In this document: positions 16,825 through 25,930 of the stretch, one piece after another
Layout: each line of letters starts with the position of its first letter
Position numbering within the stretch: position 1 is the stretch's first letter
NCBI RefSeq assembly: GCF_014337215.1
Contig: NZ_CP060635.1
Coordinates: forward strand, 1,501,501 to 1,565,500
DNA: 64,000 bases
Source: Wansuia hejianensis
Lineage (GTDB): Bacteria > Bacillota > Clostridia > Lachnospirales > Lachnospiraceae
Reading direction: 5' to 3'
The notes under the pieces: generated by a model
The model's input: only the letters and a program-made list of their open reading frames with translations
What the model was told of the DNA's origin: nothing
Databases searched by the model: none
Program-made: the position numbers and the translations under genes

Positions 16825-17469
16825 TTAAGCTTCCAAAGCCTGCTCTACCGCCTTCAGAATTTCCGGGCATTTGCATTCTGCCTTGAATAATTCGTATCGC
16901 TTGCCGGCGAAGGCGTTTACAACCATCTCGTGGACATCTGGGTCTGCGCTGGCGAGAATTGTTTTAAGATCGTTCGCCGCAACCGCTTTAAGCTTTTTCA
17001 GCAGCGCGGCGTTTCTCTGCTCGGAAGCCGCAGCGCTATCCGGGTATCCGCCGCCCGGCTCTTTCACAAACAATTTTTCAAACACATACTCCAGATTGAC
17101 CTCGGCGCCCCAGCCCCAGCCCTTTGCATAGGGAAGAGCCATACAGTTTCCACCGTTCACCTGCGTGAAAAGATAAGAATCGGCAGGATCGATCACAAGC
17201 CCGCAATATACGCCCGGCATAGAATTCGCCGCAATCATGGCGCCCTCGCCCGTTCCACAGCCGGTCACAACAAAATCTGCCGCCCCTGAGTGAAGCAGGG
17301 CAGAGATAAATACGGCGTTCTGGTTATACGTCTGCCTGTTATCTTCCATATTATACTGTCCGTAATTGACAACGGTATGTCCATTGGCCTCCGCCACCTT
17401 CTTCAGCGTCTCAAATACCGTCTCATTTTTCGTACATGTGCTCCATTCCATAACTAATGCAATCTTCAT
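16825..17469 (-). CDS. RpiB/LacA/LacB-family sugar-phosphate isomerase
   Basis: A 214-residue member of the RpiB/LacAB superfamily, longer than classical RpiB. FVVTGCGTGEGAMIAANSMPGVYCGLV corresponds to the GTGIG loop region of RpiB, and NGGNCMALPYAKGWG to the HNDANVLA region. The extra C-terminal 60 residues are helical. Such longer forms are found in catabolic clusters for less common sugars and polyols. AGGAAGAG lies before the start. The substrate is unknown. Confidence 0.75.
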   Translation of the reverse strand: MKIALVMEWSTCTKNETVFETLKKVAEANGHTVVNYGQYNMEDNRQTYNQNAVFISALLHSGAADFVVTGCGTGEGAMIAANSMPGVYCGLVIDPADSYLFTQVNGGNCMALPYAKGWGWGAEVNLEYVFEKLFVKEPGGGYPDSAAASEQRNAALLKKLKAVAANDLKTILASADPDVHEMVVNAFAGKRYELFKAECKCPEILKAVEQALEA

Positions 17470-17486
17470 ATCTCTTCCTCCTATTG

Positions 17487-18872
17487 TTATACATTGTTAA
17501 TTGCCCTGCCCAGCCATGCCGCCATAAAGGCTTCTCCAACCGCCTCGTTCACCGTCGGATGCGGATGGATGGAACCAATGACTTCTTCAGCAGTAAGCTC
17601 AGCGGCCATAGCTGCCGATACTTCTCCGATCATCTCTGTCACATGGCTTCCAAACAAATGAACGCCCAATATCTCTCCCGTCGTTTCATCCAGAATCACT
17701 TTCGCCATGCCCTCTGTACTTCCTTCAATCATAGATTTTCCATTTGCGGCCAGCGGAAATCTGCCCACTTTAATTTTTCCGGCCCTCTCTTTTGCTTTTT
17801 CCTCCGTCAGCCCGATGGAAGCAATCTCCGGCGTGATATAAATGCAAGACGGAATCTTATCATAATCCACCTCCGCATACCCGCCGCAGAGATTGGTCAG
17901 GGCGGTCATTCCTTCGTGAGACGCGGTATGAGCCAGCATCACCTTTCCATTGACGTCGCCGATCGCATAAATATTGGGGATATTTGTCTGCAGACGCTCA
18001 TTTGTCTGTATGGCCTTCCGGTCAAACACAAGGCCGATTCGCTCCGCGTTGAGCCCTTCCGTATTCGGCACGCGTCCCACTGCCATCAGCACCAGATCTG
18101 CGGCCGTCTCCTCTTCCTTTCCACCCAGCTCAAAGTGCACGTGGTTATCCCTGATCGATTTCACCTTCGCTCCAAGCCGGAAGGTAACGCCTCCTTTTTC
18201 CAGGCTTTTTCTTGCCATCGCGGAGATTTCCGGGTCTACCATAGGAAGAATCTGGTCCATAAGCTCCAGAACCGTCACCTTCACCCCTAATTTGCTGAAT
18301 AAATAAGCAAATTCCACTCCGATGACGCCTCCGCCGATGACTGCCATTCGTTCCGGAAGGCTGTCCAGCTCAAGAGCTTCATCGCTTGTGATCACACGGC
18401 TTTCTCCTTCTATTGCTATAAACGGCGGCATAAATACTTTTGAGCCTGTGGCGACTATCATGTTTTCCGCGGTGATTGTCCTATCTCCCAGATCAAGTGT
18501 ATGCGCATCCACAAAAGCCGCTCTTCCTTTTTCAACCGCCACATGGTTTCCTCTCAGAAGCGCCTGGACGCCTCCTGTAAGAGTTTTTACGATCCCGTTT
18601 TTCCGCTGCTGGAGCTTTTTCATATCCACCGACACAGCCGCCGGATCAACACCGTCAACCGCAAACTCAGAAGCAGCCCGGATCTCAGATACAAGATTTG
18701 CTGTGCGGATCAGCACCTTCGTCGGTATACATCCCACGTTCAGGCAGGTGCCCCCAAAACTTTTTTCCTCGACGATACAGGTTTTTTTACCGAGCTGAGC
18801 TGCCTTAATTGCCGTCTCGTACCCGCCGGGTCCTGCGCCGATAACCGCAACCTCATAATCATAGCTTGCCAT
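17487..18872 (-). CDS. lpdA: Dihydrolipoyl dehydrogenase (E3)
   Basis: A 461-residue FAD disulfide oxidoreductase. GAGPGGYETAIKAAQLG binds FAD, GGTCLNVGCIPTKVLI holds the redox Cys pair, GGGVIGVEFAYLFSKLG binds NAD, and HPHPTVNEAVGEA carries the catalytic His-Glu of the partner subunit. The start at 18870-18872 was chosen because GGAGGG is seven bases upstream. It reoxidises the dihydrolipoyl arm of the E2 encoded just upstream, reducing NAD. It has no N-terminal lipoyl domain, unlike some acetoin-cluster E3 proteins. Confidence 0.92.
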   Translation of the reverse strand: MASYDYEVAVIGAGPGGYETAIKAAQLGKKTCIVEEKSFGGTCLNVGCIPTKVLIRTANLVSEIRAASEFAVDGVDPAAVSVDMKKLQQRKNGIVKTLTGGVQALLRGNHVAVEKGRAAFVDAHTLDLGDRTITAENMIVATGSKVFMPPFIAIEGESRVITSDEALELDSLPERMAVIGGGVIGVEFAYLFSKLGVKVTVLELMDQILPMVDPEISAMARKSLEKGGVTFRLGAKVKSIRDNHVHFELGGKEEETAADLVLMAVGRVPNTEGLNAERIGLVFDRKAIQTNERLQTNIPNIYAIGDVNGKVMLAHTASHEGMTALTNLCGGYAEVDYDKIPSCIYITPEIASIGLTEEKAKERAGKIKVGRFPLAANGKSMIEGSTEGMAKVILDETTGEILGVHLFGSHVTEMIGEVSAAMAAELTAEEVIGSIHPHPTVNEAVGEAFMAAWLGRAINNV

Positions 18873-18899
18873 TCTTGTTCCCTCCGTAATCATGATCCG

Positions 18900-20234
18900 T
18901 TATAACAGTATTTTTATTGGATTTTCCAGCAGTTCCTTGTAATATTCCACAAACCGGGAGGCCAGCAGCCCGTCGATAATCCTGTGGTCTACCGAAAGCT
19001 GAATATTCATCATGGGGCGGATCGCGATCGTATCCTCTCCTTCCGCATCCGTGACAACTACCGGCGTTTTCCTTACGGAGCTGACCGACAGGATTGCAGC
19101 CTCCGGAGGATTAATGATCGCGGTGAAGTTGCCGATTCCAAACATCCCCAGATTGGACAGGGAGAAGGTTCCTCCGCTGTATTCTTCCGGCTTCAGCCGG
19201 CCGCTCTGGCCCCGCTCCACAAGATCCCTTGTTTCTTCTGCAATCCTGCTCAGTGTCTTATCCTGTGCGTTTTTCACAACAGGCACCACGAGGCCATTCT
19301 CTCCGGCAACCGCCATTCCAATATTTGTACTCTTATAATAAATGATGGTATCTCCCTCCAGGGCCGCGTTCATCTCAGGAAATTTTATCAGGGCCTGGGA
19401 CGCCGCCTTGATCATGAGATCAGACGCAGCTATCTTCCTGTCGCTTTTTTCATTCAACAGCTTGCGGAATGCAAAGAATTCTGTCATATCTACGCTGTCC
19501 GTAAAGTAGAGATGCGGAGCCGTAAACTTGCTCTCTGACAGCCGGTCGCCTATAATCTTTCTTACGCCGCCATAGGGTACCGTCTTCTCCACCTGCCTGT
19601 CCACGCTGCCGCTCTGTCCGCCGCCCTTCTGCGTGTCCGCCTGGGCGAGCACATCTTTTTTCATGATTTTATGGTTCGCGCCGCTCCCCGCCACGCCGGA
19701 AAGCTCAACCCCTTTGGCTTTCGCCAGTTTTTTCGCAAGTGGGCTGGCCTTGATATCCTTCTCCGTAATCCCGTTCTCAAGCCCTGTTCCTTCGATTCCT
19801 GACAGGGAAGCGATGTCTATTTCATTTTCTTCAATATACTTTTTTGCCCGGGGCGTCAGCTTTAACTCCGCAGGCTCCTGGGCTGCAGGGGAGAGCTCTT
19901 CCTGTTCCACTTCCTCGTCATCGAAGCTCACCTCCACCTGCGCGTCCGCCGCCGCCGCTGTGACATGGGACGCCAGCGCTGCGTCCGCGTCCTCGGAAGC
20001 ATCCCCGATCACCGCAACCGGAGTCAGCACCGGCACGGTCTCGCCCGCCTCTAATACAATTTTTAACAGCGTACCTGAACAGCTTGCTTCCACGGTAACC
20101 ACCGATTTGTCTGTATGCGCGTCAAACAGGGGCTCTCCCTTTTTCACCGTATCGCCCTCATGCTTCAGCCATTCCGCGATGGAACCTGTGTCCTGGGTAT
20201 ATCCCAGCTTTGGCATGACTATAACTTTGGCCAT
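18900..20234 (-). CDS. Dihydrolipoamide acyltransferase (E2)
   Basis: A 444-residue 2-oxoacid/acetoin dehydrogenase E2. The N-terminal lipoyl domain carries DAHTDKSVVTVEA with lysine for lipoate. An acidic Ala/Glu linker follows. Two segments look like peripheral-subunit-binding domains: TPRAKKYIEENEIDIAS about 125-160 and SPLAKKLAKAKGVELSG about 163-198. The acyltransferase domain ends with VDHRIIDGLLASRF, including the catalytic His-x-x-x-Asp. It moves the acyl group made by E1 to CoA. Two binding domains in one bacterial E2 is unusual enough to note. Confidence 0.88.
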   Translation of the reverse strand: MAKVIVMPKLGYTQDTGSIAEWLKHEGDTVKKGEPLFDAHTDKSVVTVEASCSGTLLKIVLEAGETVPVLTPVAVIGDASEDADAALASHVTAAAADAQVEVSFDDEEVEQEELSPAAQEPAELKLTPRAKKYIEENEIDIASLSGIEGTGLENGITEKDIKASPLAKKLAKAKGVELSGVAGSGANHKIMKKDVLAQADTQKGGGQSGSVDRQVEKTVPYGGVRKIIGDRLSESKFTAPHLYFTDSVDMTEFFAFRKLLNEKSDRKIAASDLMIKAASQALIKFPEMNAALEGDTIIYYKSTNIGMAVAGENGLVVPVVKNAQDKTLSRIAEETRDLVERGQSGRLKPEEYSGGTFSLSNLGMFGIGNFTAIINPPEAAILSVSSVRKTPVVVTDAEGEDTIAIRPMMNIQLSVDHRIIDGLLASRFVEYYKELLENPIKILL

Positions 20235-20252
20235 TTTATCATTCCTCCTTTA

Positions 20253-21233
20253 TTACAACAGCTTTTTCACAGCCTCGAGAATTGTGTTTTCATTCGGTAC
20301 AATCAGCTTTTCCAGAGCAGGGCTGAAGGGAATCGGAACGTCCGGCGCGCACAGGCGGCTGATGGGCGCGTCCAGGTCATAAAATACGTCCTTCATCACG
20401 GAAGCCGTGATTTCCGCCGCAATGCCAAAGCTCTCGCAGCCTTCATCGACGATGAGTAACCGTCCCGTCTTTTTCACCGATCTGATAATCGTTTCTTTAT
20501 CGAGCGGTACGATGGAGCGAAGGTCTATGACTTCTACTCCGATTCCCTTTTTTTCCAGGTGTTTGGCGACCGCCACGCATTGTCCCACCTGAAAACCCAT
20601 GGCTGCCACCGTGACGTCGCCGCCCTCATGTACGACCGCCGCGCGGTCAAGGGGGAGCAGCAGGTTTTCATCCGCGTCGTCCGGAAGATCAAACTGCATG
20701 CTGTAATGCTTTCTGTGCTCTATGACAATGACAGGATTATTATCCCTGATTGCGCTTTTTAACAGACCTTTGGCGGTATAAGCGTCGGAAGCGATCACGA
20801 TCTTCGCTCCCGGAAAATGGGCGACCGCCGCCGTGAGATTCTGCGAATGCTGCGCGGCGGCCGCTCTCCCGGCCCCAATGGTGGTACGGATAACCATGGG
20901 AAGGTTCTTCTGGCCGCCGGACATATAGCAGACTTTGTTCATCTGATTCACAATCTGGTCCATTGCTACCAGCATGAAATCCTCAAACATAATCTCCGCT
21001 ATGGGTCTCATGCCCGTCAAAGCCATACCGATACACATCCCGGTAAAACCTGCCTCACTGATCGGAGAATCCTTCATGCGTAGATCGCCGTATTTGTCCC
21101 GGAGCCCTTTGGAACATCTCCAGGTGCCGTCACCGACTCCAATATCCTCTCCGATCATCATAACCATATCGTCTCTGGCCATTTCTTCGTCCAGAGCCTC
21201 AAGTATTGCGTCGCGATAATATATTTTTCTCAT
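20253..21233 (-). CDS. 2-oxoacid/acetoin dehydrogenase E1 beta subunit
   Basis: A 326-residue E1 beta subunit, matching family length. Seen are AILEALDEEMARDDMVMMIGEDIG, PISEAGFTGMCIGMALTGMRPI (with the thiamine-activating Glu), GAGRAAAAQHSQNL and the C-terminal region RLCAPDVPIPFSPALE. The start at 21231-21233 has GAGGAGGG upstream. It forms the thiamine-diphosphate E1 heterotetramer with the alpha subunit, whose stop is only 13 bases upstream. Specificity between acetoin, pyruvate and branched 2-oxoacids cannot be settled by motif; clostridial context favours acetoin. Confidence 0.88.
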   Translation of the reverse strand: MRKIYYRDAILEALDEEMARDDMVMMIGEDIGVGDGTWRCSKGLRDKYGDLRMKDSPISEAGFTGMCIGMALTGMRPIAEIMFEDFMLVAMDQIVNQMNKVCYMSGGQKNLPMVIRTTIGAGRAAAAQHSQNLTAAVAHFPGAKIVIASDAYTAKGLLKSAIRDNNPVIVIEHRKHYSMQFDLPDDADENLLLPLDRAAVVHEGGDVTVAAMGFQVGQCVAVAKHLEKKGIGVEVIDLRSIVPLDKETIIRSVKKTGRLLIVDEGCESFGIAAEITASVMKDVFYDLDAPISRLCAPDVPIPFSPALEKLIVPNENTILEAVKKLL

Positions 21234-21246
21234 CGATCTTCCCTCC

Positions 21247-22200
21247 TCAATCCACAAAAATATCAGTCATCAGCTCAGAGGCGTCAGGATAGGGACTCTC
21301 TGCTGCGAACCTGCATGCTTCTTCGAGTTCCAGATCTGTTCTGGTTTCTATCTCTTTTTGCTCTTCCTCTGTCAGATATCCCCTCTCCAGAAATACCTTC
21401 AGCGGATCCTTCTTCTTCCACTCTTCCAGTTCTCCGGCCGGACGGTAAGCGCAGTTATCGCTTCCGTTATGGCCGTGGTGCCTGTAGGTCTTGCACTCGA
21501 CAATCGACGGCCCTTTCCCCTCGCGGGCATCCTGCACCGCTTTTGACACGGTTTCATAGACCGCCTCTACATCGTTCCCGTCGATGGTATATCCCGGAAT
21601 CCCGTAGCCGGCGGCCCGCTTCGCCAAATCATGCTCTTTCGTCACGCGCCTGCTGTCTACAGTAATTCCATACAGATTATTTTCAATAATATATACAATC
21701 GGCAGATCCCACGCGGCGGCCATATTGATGCATTCATGAAAGGTGCCTTCATTCGCCGCTCCGTCTCCAAAGAAGCACAGGGTCACCTGGTCCGTTCCTC
21801 TGTATTTCGAGCTGTAGGCCGCTCCTGTCGCCGTTGGGATACCGCCGCCCACGATGCCGTTCGCGCCGAGAATCCCAATGTCCATGGCCATGATGTGCAT
21901 AGAACCGCCCTTGCCCTTGGAATAGCCGGTAGCTTTTCCCAGGATCTCCGCCATCATCTTCTTCATATCTGCTCCGCGCGCCACCAGATGGCCGTGCCCG
22001 CGATGGGTGGAACCGATGTAATCCTGCGGCTGAATCGCTGCGCACGCGCCGGCCGCGACCGCCTCTTCACCGATATACAGATGCGCCAGTCCGGCCATTT
22101 GCCCATTTTTATAAAATTCAAAGACCTCCTCTTCAAATCTTCGGATCTTATACATATTGGTGTAAAACTCAACTGCAAGCTCTTTGGATATCTGATCCAT
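21247..22200 (-). CDS. 2-oxoacid/acetoin dehydrogenase E1 alpha subunit
   Basis: A 317-residue E1 alpha subunit. IGEEAVAAGACAA, STHRGHGHLVARG, and the thiamine-diphosphate motif GDGAANEGTFHECINMAA ... IIENN are all present; YRHHGHNGSD is the phosphorylation-loop-like region. It is the first gene of a run of eight on the minus strand (E1a, E1b, E2, E3, RpiB-like, alcohol dehydrogenase, lplA, MBL). The length and lack of a leader match AcoA-type acetoin dehydrogenases more than PDH E1 alpha of aerobes. Confidence 0.88.
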   Translation of the reverse strand: MDQISKELAVEFYTNMYKIRRFEEEVFEFYKNGQMAGLAHLYIGEEAVAAGACAAIQPQDYIGSTHRGHGHLVARGADMKKMMAEILGKATGYSKGKGGSMHIMAMDIGILGANGIVGGGIPTATGAAYSSKYRGTDQVTLCFFGDGAANEGTFHECINMAAAWDLPIVYIIENNLYGITVDSRRVTKEHDLAKRAAGYGIPGYTIDGNDVEAVYETVSKAVQDAREGKGPSIVECKTYRHHGHNGSDNCAYRPAGELEEWKKKDPLKVFLERGYLTEEEQKEIETRTDLELEEACRFAAESPYPDASELMTDIFVD

Positions 22201-22224
22201 TCTTATCCTTCCTTTCTTTTTTGT

Positions 22225-22261
22225 AATATATAATTATATTTTAATTTTAAAATTATATATT
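22225..22261 (-). promoter_or_regulatory. AT-rich inverted repeat in the E1 alpha leader (operator candidate)
   Basis: Arms AATATATAATT (22225-22235) and AATTATATATT (22251-22261) form a perfect 11-bp inverted repeat 25-60 bases before the E1 alpha start. The left arm contains TATAATTATA, which also occurs in the SDR/liv promoter region at 28615-28624. It could be an operator for the GntR regulator at 29 kb. The region is very AT-rich, so chance is a real alternative. Confidence 0.4.
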
Positions 22262-22293
22262 TTTAGGCAAAAAAAATATAATAATACGCTTAA

Positions 22294-22371
22294 ATAATCT
22301 TCTTAAAGATTATGAATACCTATGGCTTTGACTTTTAATTCCTTATAGTTTCAAAGCCTTAATAGGCATTC
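22294..22371 (-). terminator. Double hairpin terminating the liv operon
   Basis: Just beyond the livF stop, on the minus strand, a long imperfect hairpin (22314-22371; arms GAATACCTATGGCTTTGA and its near complement) is followed by a second perfect hairpin (22294-22313; ATAATCTT/AAGATTAT). A run of eight T lies a further 20 bases on. It separates the liv operon from the E1 alpha operon. Confidence 0.6.
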
Positions 22372-22424
22372 TTATTTATGCTTTAATTACTACACCATAA
22401 CATTTGTTGAACTAATACGGATGT

Positions 22425-23129
22425 TTATAATCCGAGATAAGCTTTTTTTAAATCAGGATTGTTGATAAGCTCTTCACAATTACCCTGCATTACATTCTTA
22501 CCTAACTCAATTACATATGCCTGCGTTGCGATTTCCAGAGATAGCATAACGTTCTGCTCTACCAGCAATATTGTAGTTCCCATCTCATTGATCTTTTTCA
22601 AGGCACTGAAAATCTGATCCACTACAACAGGCGCAAGTCCAAGAGATGGCTCATCTAGCATTAACAGTTCGGGCTGTTGCATTAATCCTCTGGCAATTGC
22701 ACACATCTGTTGTTCTCCTCCGGAAAGCGAACCAGCCAATTGATGTTTTCTTTCTGCTAACTTTGGAAATAGTTCATAACACATTTCCAAAGTTCTATTT
22801 CTTTGCTTTCTCGCCTGTTTCAGATAAGAACCAATGAAAAGATTTTCCTGAATACTCATATATGGAAACAGCTTACGCCCTTCGGGAACCTGAACGATTC
22901 CAAGGGATACTCTATTGTACATGGGCATATTTTTTATGGATCTGCCTTTCCAGACTATATCTCCACTCATAAGTTTAGAATTACCTGAAATAGTGTTAAT
23001 TGTTGTTGTTTTCCCAGCTCCATTACTCCCCAGCAGGGCTACAATTTCTCCTTCCTTAATTTCAAGAGAAACGCCTGAAAGAGCTTCAAAATTACCGTAA
23101 TTTACATATATATTATCAACTTTCAGCAT
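22425..23129 (-). CDS. livF: Branched-chain-type ABC transporter ATPase LivF
   Basis: A 234-residue LivF-type ATPase: Walker A GSNGAGKT, signature LSGGEQQM and Walker B LLMLDEPSLGLAP. LivF and LivG energise Liv-type importers for branched-chain amino acids, amides, urea or aromatic acids. Its start overlaps the livG stop by 14 bases and has AGAGGAG upstream. The gene and the rest of the liv set are visibly richer in A/T than the neighbouring catabolic genes. Confidence 0.9.
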   Translation of the reverse strand: MLKVDNIYVNYGNFEALSGVSLEIKEGEIVALLGSNGAGKTTTINTISGNSKLMSGDIVWKGRSIKNMPMYNRVSLGIVQVPEGRKLFPYMSIQENLFIGSYLKQARKQRNRTLEMCYELFPKLAERKHQLAGSLSGGEQQMCAIARGLMQQPELLMLDEPSLGLAPVVVDQIFSALKKINEMGTTILLVEQNVMLSLEIATQAYVIELGKNVMQGNCEELINNPDLKKAYLGL

Positions 23130-23889
23130 TTACGTTCTCCTCTTTATTTGGAATAGTTTCTGATGCTATTTTTCTTGAACCCAGATATGATTCTATAACC
23201 ACCGGGTCATTAGATACATGCTCCGGCGTACCTTCGGAAATTAATTTTCCCTGATTAAGTACATATATTCTGTCAGAAAGGGACATTACTGCTTTCATTA
23301 CATGTTCAATCAGGATAATTGTCACTCCAGTATCACGAATCTTTCTGATAATATTTACAAACTCAGCACTGTCTGTAGGGTTAAGTCCGGCCATTACCTC
23401 ATCTAATAATAGAAGCTTCGGTTCTGTTGCCAAGGCCCGTGCTACTTCCATTCGTTTTAATTCTGGAAGACTTAAATTACTGCCCTTTACATCCCTGCGC
23501 TCTTCCATGTCCAACAGCTTCAAAATCTCTATTGATTTCTTTCTTGCTGCTGAAACATCCGGATATTTTAATAATGCTCCGACTATGGTATTTTCAAGAA
23601 CTGTTAAAGTTGTAAAAGGCTGTACTATCTGATAAGTTCTTCCGACACCCAGACGGCATATTAAATGTGCTGGTTTATGTTCAATTTCTATATTATTAAA
23701 GATAATTTTACCTGTTGTCGGTCGAAATGAACCTGAAATCATATTAAATACTGTCGTTTTGCCTGCTCCATTAGCCCCTATCAGACCAATTATTTCGCCC
23801 TGATTAACATACATATTAACAGAATCTACCGCTGTAAGTCCTCCAAATTTCCTTGTAAGATTTTCTATTTTTAATAAACATTCACTCAT
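23116..23889 (-). CDS. livG: Branched-chain-type ABC transporter ATPase LivG
   Basis: A 257-residue LivG-type ATPase. Walker A GANGAGKT, the LivG-specific insert, LSLPELKRMEVARAL in place of the usual LSGGQ signature, and Walker B LLLLDEVMAGLNP. The start at 23887-23889 follows GAGGG at a good distance; an upstream in-frame start overlaps livM heavily and has no site. The signature is degenerate (LSLPELKR rather than LSGGxQR), a variation seen in some LivG proteins. Confidence 0.88.
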   Translation of the reverse strand: MSECLLKIENLTRKFGGLTAVDSVNMYVNQGEIIGLIGANGAGKTTVFNMISGSFRPTTGKIIFNNIEIEHKPAHLICRLGVGRTYQIVQPFTTLTVLENTIVGALLKYPDVSAARKKSIEILKLLDMEERRDVKGSNLSLPELKRMEVARALATEPKLLLLDEVMAGLNPTDSAEFVNIIRKIRDTGVTIILIEHVMKAVMSLSDRIYVLNQGKLISEGTPEHVSNDPVVIESYLGSRKIASETIPNKEENVNAES

Positions 23890-23899
23890 ATCTATACCC

Positions 23900-24937
23900 T
23901 CACTCTCGAATTTTTTCTTCAAAACCGGAAGATATTGAGTCTGATTTGTTTTTATTCCGATTTGACATTTTTTCCTTAAAAAATGGAACCAAACCATTTG
24001 GCATAAAAAATACTACCACCATAAAAATCAAACCATAAATTAAACCTGAAAGGCCAGTAAACTCTGTTCCTAATGCAACCCTAGTAATCTCATTGATAGG
24101 GACTAATACTGCCGCTCCAATAACGGGCCCCCAAATAGTTCCAACTCCTCCTATTACAGCAAATATAAGAATTTGTGTAGACATGTTTGGTCCCAGAACA
24201 GTTGCCGGATCGATAAATTGGATAACAAACGCATAAACTGCTCCGCCAATGGCTGTAAAAAATGCGCTCAAAAACATTGCACGTAGTTTATAGGATGTTA
24301 CATTAATTCCCAAAGATGCTGCTGCTTTCTGATTTGTCTTGATGGCCGATAGATAATATCCCATCTTTGAATGCTTCACTTTATATGACACTCCGATTAC
24401 TATTACCAATAATACAAGGGCGACATATACGTAGCCGGTTTTATCCATAAACTGTAAATTAATAAAATTATTACCCAGCCATTTAATCTGCATGCCTTGC
24501 GCACCATTTGTTTTTATTACTCCAAACAGATAATTATCGCTTGTAATAAGTAACCTAACAATATGCAAAAATGCCAGAGTTGATAACGTAAAATATGTAC
24601 CTGAAAGTTTAAAGCATGGATAGCTGATCAGAATAGCTAATAAACCAGCGATTAATCCTCCTATCAGCATTCCAATCCACGGCGTTAAACTAAACTGGTT
24701 ATACAGAATACTTGTAACATATGCTCCAATTGCAATATATACGCCATGACCTAAGGAAACCTGACCCGCAAAACCCCCAATAAAATTCCAACTCATAGCC
24801 CAATAAGCATATAAGACGATTAAGATAACGGCCTGAAGAATGTATCCACTTGAGATCAACACAGGAGCAAATACTAATATTATTATTGCAATAATTGCCA
24901 AGATCGTTTTTTTAGGATTTTTTTTCAATATTTCCAT
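23900..24937 (-). CDS. livM: Branched-chain-type ABC transporter permease LivM
   Basis: A 345-residue LivM permease with about eight to ten hydrophobic segments. YWAMSWNFIGGFAGQVSLGHGVYIAIGAY is the family hallmark near the start and GGVGTIWGPVIGAAVL the cytoplasmic coupling loop. The start at 24935-24937 is chosen because GGAG is seven bases upstream; the ATG six bases earlier overlaps the site. It pairs with LivH in the membrane. Confidence 0.9.
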   Translation of the reverse strand: MEILKKNPKKTILAIIAIIILVFAPVLISSGYILQAVILIVLYAYWAMSWNFIGGFAGQVSLGHGVYIAIGAYVTSILYNQFSLTPWIGMLIGGLIAGLLAILISYPCFKLSGTYFTLSTLAFLHIVRLLITSDNYLFGVIKTNGAQGMQIKWLGNNFINLQFMDKTGYVYVALVLLVIVIGVSYKVKHSKMGYYLSAIKTNQKAAASLGINVTSYKLRAMFLSAFFTAIGGAVYAFVIQFIDPATVLGPNMSTQILIFAVIGGVGTIWGPVIGAAVLVPINEITRVALGTEFTGLSGLIYGLIFMVVVFFMPNGLVPFFKEKMSNRNKNKSDSISSGFEEKIRE

Positions 24938-24948
24938 CAACATTCTCC

Positions 24949-25824
24949 TTAATCTTCAGCTTCTTTACCCAAGAGACCTCTTGGACGGAACAGCAAAATA
25001 AGAATAAACACTACAAATAAAGCGATCTGCGCATAAGTATCAGAGAAATAAAATCCTCCTACTTTTTCTATTAGCCCAACTATCAAACCACCTAACAGAG
25101 CTCCAGGTACACTTCCTTTCCCGCCTAATACTACAATTACAAATGACTTAAATCCAAAAACGCCTGCCAAAGTAGGATACGTAGAAAAAAATGGGACAGT
25201 CAGGGACGCGCTTACTCCAACAAGCCCGCAGGATAATCCGAAAGCAATGCTGTAAATCCATTTTTCATTAATTCCCATTAATCTTGCAGCTACCCGGTTC
25301 TGAGAGGTTGCCCGCAAAGCACGTCCAGTTTCACTTTTCATAAGAAAAACATACAAAACTCCTGTAGCTATAAGTGCGATAACAAAAGAAATAAAACGTG
25401 GCAATGAGAAAATAATTTCACCAATATTAAATGTTTTACCCGTATAAATTGTATTTGTAACCCGAATATTAGCTGAGAAAATAAGAAGTGCCAGATTTGT
25501 CAGCACTACGCCCAAACCAATAAAAAGCATCATAACACTCATAGGTTCCCGAGCCGAATCACGCTCAATAAGTCTATTAACCAGGCTTTTCTGAAGGCCA
25601 AATCCTATCAAGAACATTACAGGTCCCGTTATTATCAAACTCAGGTAAGGGTCTATTCCTAATCCAGTCACTACGCCATTCGCAATATACATAGCTATCA
25701 TTAAAACTTCTCCATGAGCCCAGTTACAAACACGCATTACCCCAAAGGACAGACTAAGTCCAACTGCTACCGCAGAATATACACCGCCTAGCATTAGACC
25801 ATCTATTATTGATTGTACTAACAT
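24949..25824 (-). CDS. livH: Branched-chain-type ABC transporter permease LivH
   Basis: A 291-residue LivH permease. DGLMLGGVYSAVAVGLSLSFGVMR and NWAHGEVLMIAMY are the typical opening; GGKGSVPGALLGGLIVGL is the coupling loop that contacts the ATPase. The start at 25822-25824 has GAAAGGAA upstream. Eight hydrophobic segments are evident. The stop is 11 bases before livM. Confidence 0.9.
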   Translation of the reverse strand: MLVQSIIDGLMLGGVYSAVAVGLSLSFGVMRVCNWAHGEVLMIAMYIANGVVTGLGIDPYLSLIITGPVMFLIGFGLQKSLVNRLIERDSAREPMSVMMLFIGLGVVLTNLALLIFSANIRVTNTIYTGKTFNIGEIIFSLPRFISFVIALIATGVLYVFLMKSETGRALRATSQNRVAARLMGINEKWIYSIAFGLSCGLVGVSASLTVPFFSTYPTLAGVFGFKSFVIVVLGGKGSVPGALLGGLIVGLIEKVGGFYFSDTYAQIALFVVFILILLFRPRGLLGKEAED

Positions 25825-25930
25825 ATAATCATTTCCTTTCAATTTGAAAATGCTAAACATTTAGGTCAAGATTTATAAATTATAGGAGTTCATTCTAATT
25901 TCCTTTATTAAAACGAACTCCTATATTCAT

